This document shows positions 63,985-64,000 of a stretch of DNA of 64,000 nt, one piece after another. Under the pieces are notes generated by a model. That model saw only the letters and a program-made list of their open reading frames with translations, had not been told where the DNA came from and searched no databases. Numbering within the stretch: the first letter of the stretch is position 1; each line of letters starts with the position of its first letter. Location: NCBI RefSeq assembly GCF_003023845.1, contig NZ_PYFT01000001.1:4030001-4094000 (forward strand), given 5' to 3'. Origin of the DNA: Adhaeribacter arboris (GTDB taxonomy: Bacteria > Bacteroidota > Bacteroidia > Cytophagales > Hymenobacteraceae). The translations under genes were made by a program, and so were the position numbers.

Positions 63985-64000
63985 CAATAAAAAATTTAAA

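Overview
The window looks like a chromosomal segment of a Bacteroidota bacterium of the order Cytophagales, probably close to Adhaeribacter/Hymenobacteraceae. The placement is inferred from gene content and was not tested by a search. Supporting signs are promoters of the TTG-N18-20-TAnnTTTG type, a bTHX ribosomal protein gene, a short CarB without the allosteric domain, DUF5686, DUF4230, DUF4834 and DUF6150-type proteins, and GC-rich dispersed repeats of a kind familiar from this phylum. Most of the window is ordinary core chromosome with short operons on both strands. It has one tRNA (His), no rRNA, no CRISPR array and no intact insertion sequence.

Layout. 1-12.1 kb holds an ebo metabolite-traffic cluster in two pieces. 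A partial eboE lies on the minus strand at the left edge and an eboABCD operon on the plus strand at 7.9-12.1 kb. Between them are a DEAD-box helicase, dihydroorotase, tRNA-His, a PfkB kinase, a GC-rich structured element with a 29-bp perfect hairpin, a polyprenol/phytol kinase-like membrane protein and a NIPSNAP lipoprotein. 12.2-12.9 kb is a UPF0175/PIN toxin-antitoxin pair whose toxin has a premature stop. 13-16.3 kb is a four-gene sugar oxidation operon (aldo-keto reductase, zinc dehydrogenase, TIM-barrel isomerase, mutarotase). 16.6-29.6 kb holds upp, an outer-membrane Wzi/RemB-like protein, an MsbA-type ABC exporter, a gmhA-like isomerase, a YifB/ComM ATPase, a PagL-like lipid A deacylase, a small beta-barrel protein, an M20 peptidase and plsY. 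29.9-38.4 kb holds a giant 1810-residue envelope protein with prmA, a DUF6150 protein, tpiA and a small barrel protein.

38.4-40.6 kb is a strikingly AT-rich island with one SIR2-domain gene, a candidate single-gene phage-defence effector with an unrecognised C-terminal half. 40.7-54.1 kb holds uvrA, bTHX, two transporters, DinB, lipoproteins, a DUF5686 protein, a family-2 glycosyltransferase, recX, a GNAT protein and a DUF4230 protein. 54.3-64 kb holds an ACC-deaminase-like enzyme, YfhO, DUF4834, an FkbM methyltransferase, a decayed hicAB pair, carB and an SDR oxidoreductase.

Pyrimidine supply (carB, dihydroorotase, upp) and envelope building (plsY, ABC exporter, gmhA, PagL-like, YfhO, glycosyltransferase) recur but are scattered. 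The items most worth a second look are the split ebo locus with its neighbouring prenol kinase, the SIR2 island, the structured hairpin element and its second diverged copy, and the two decayed toxin-antitoxin loci.
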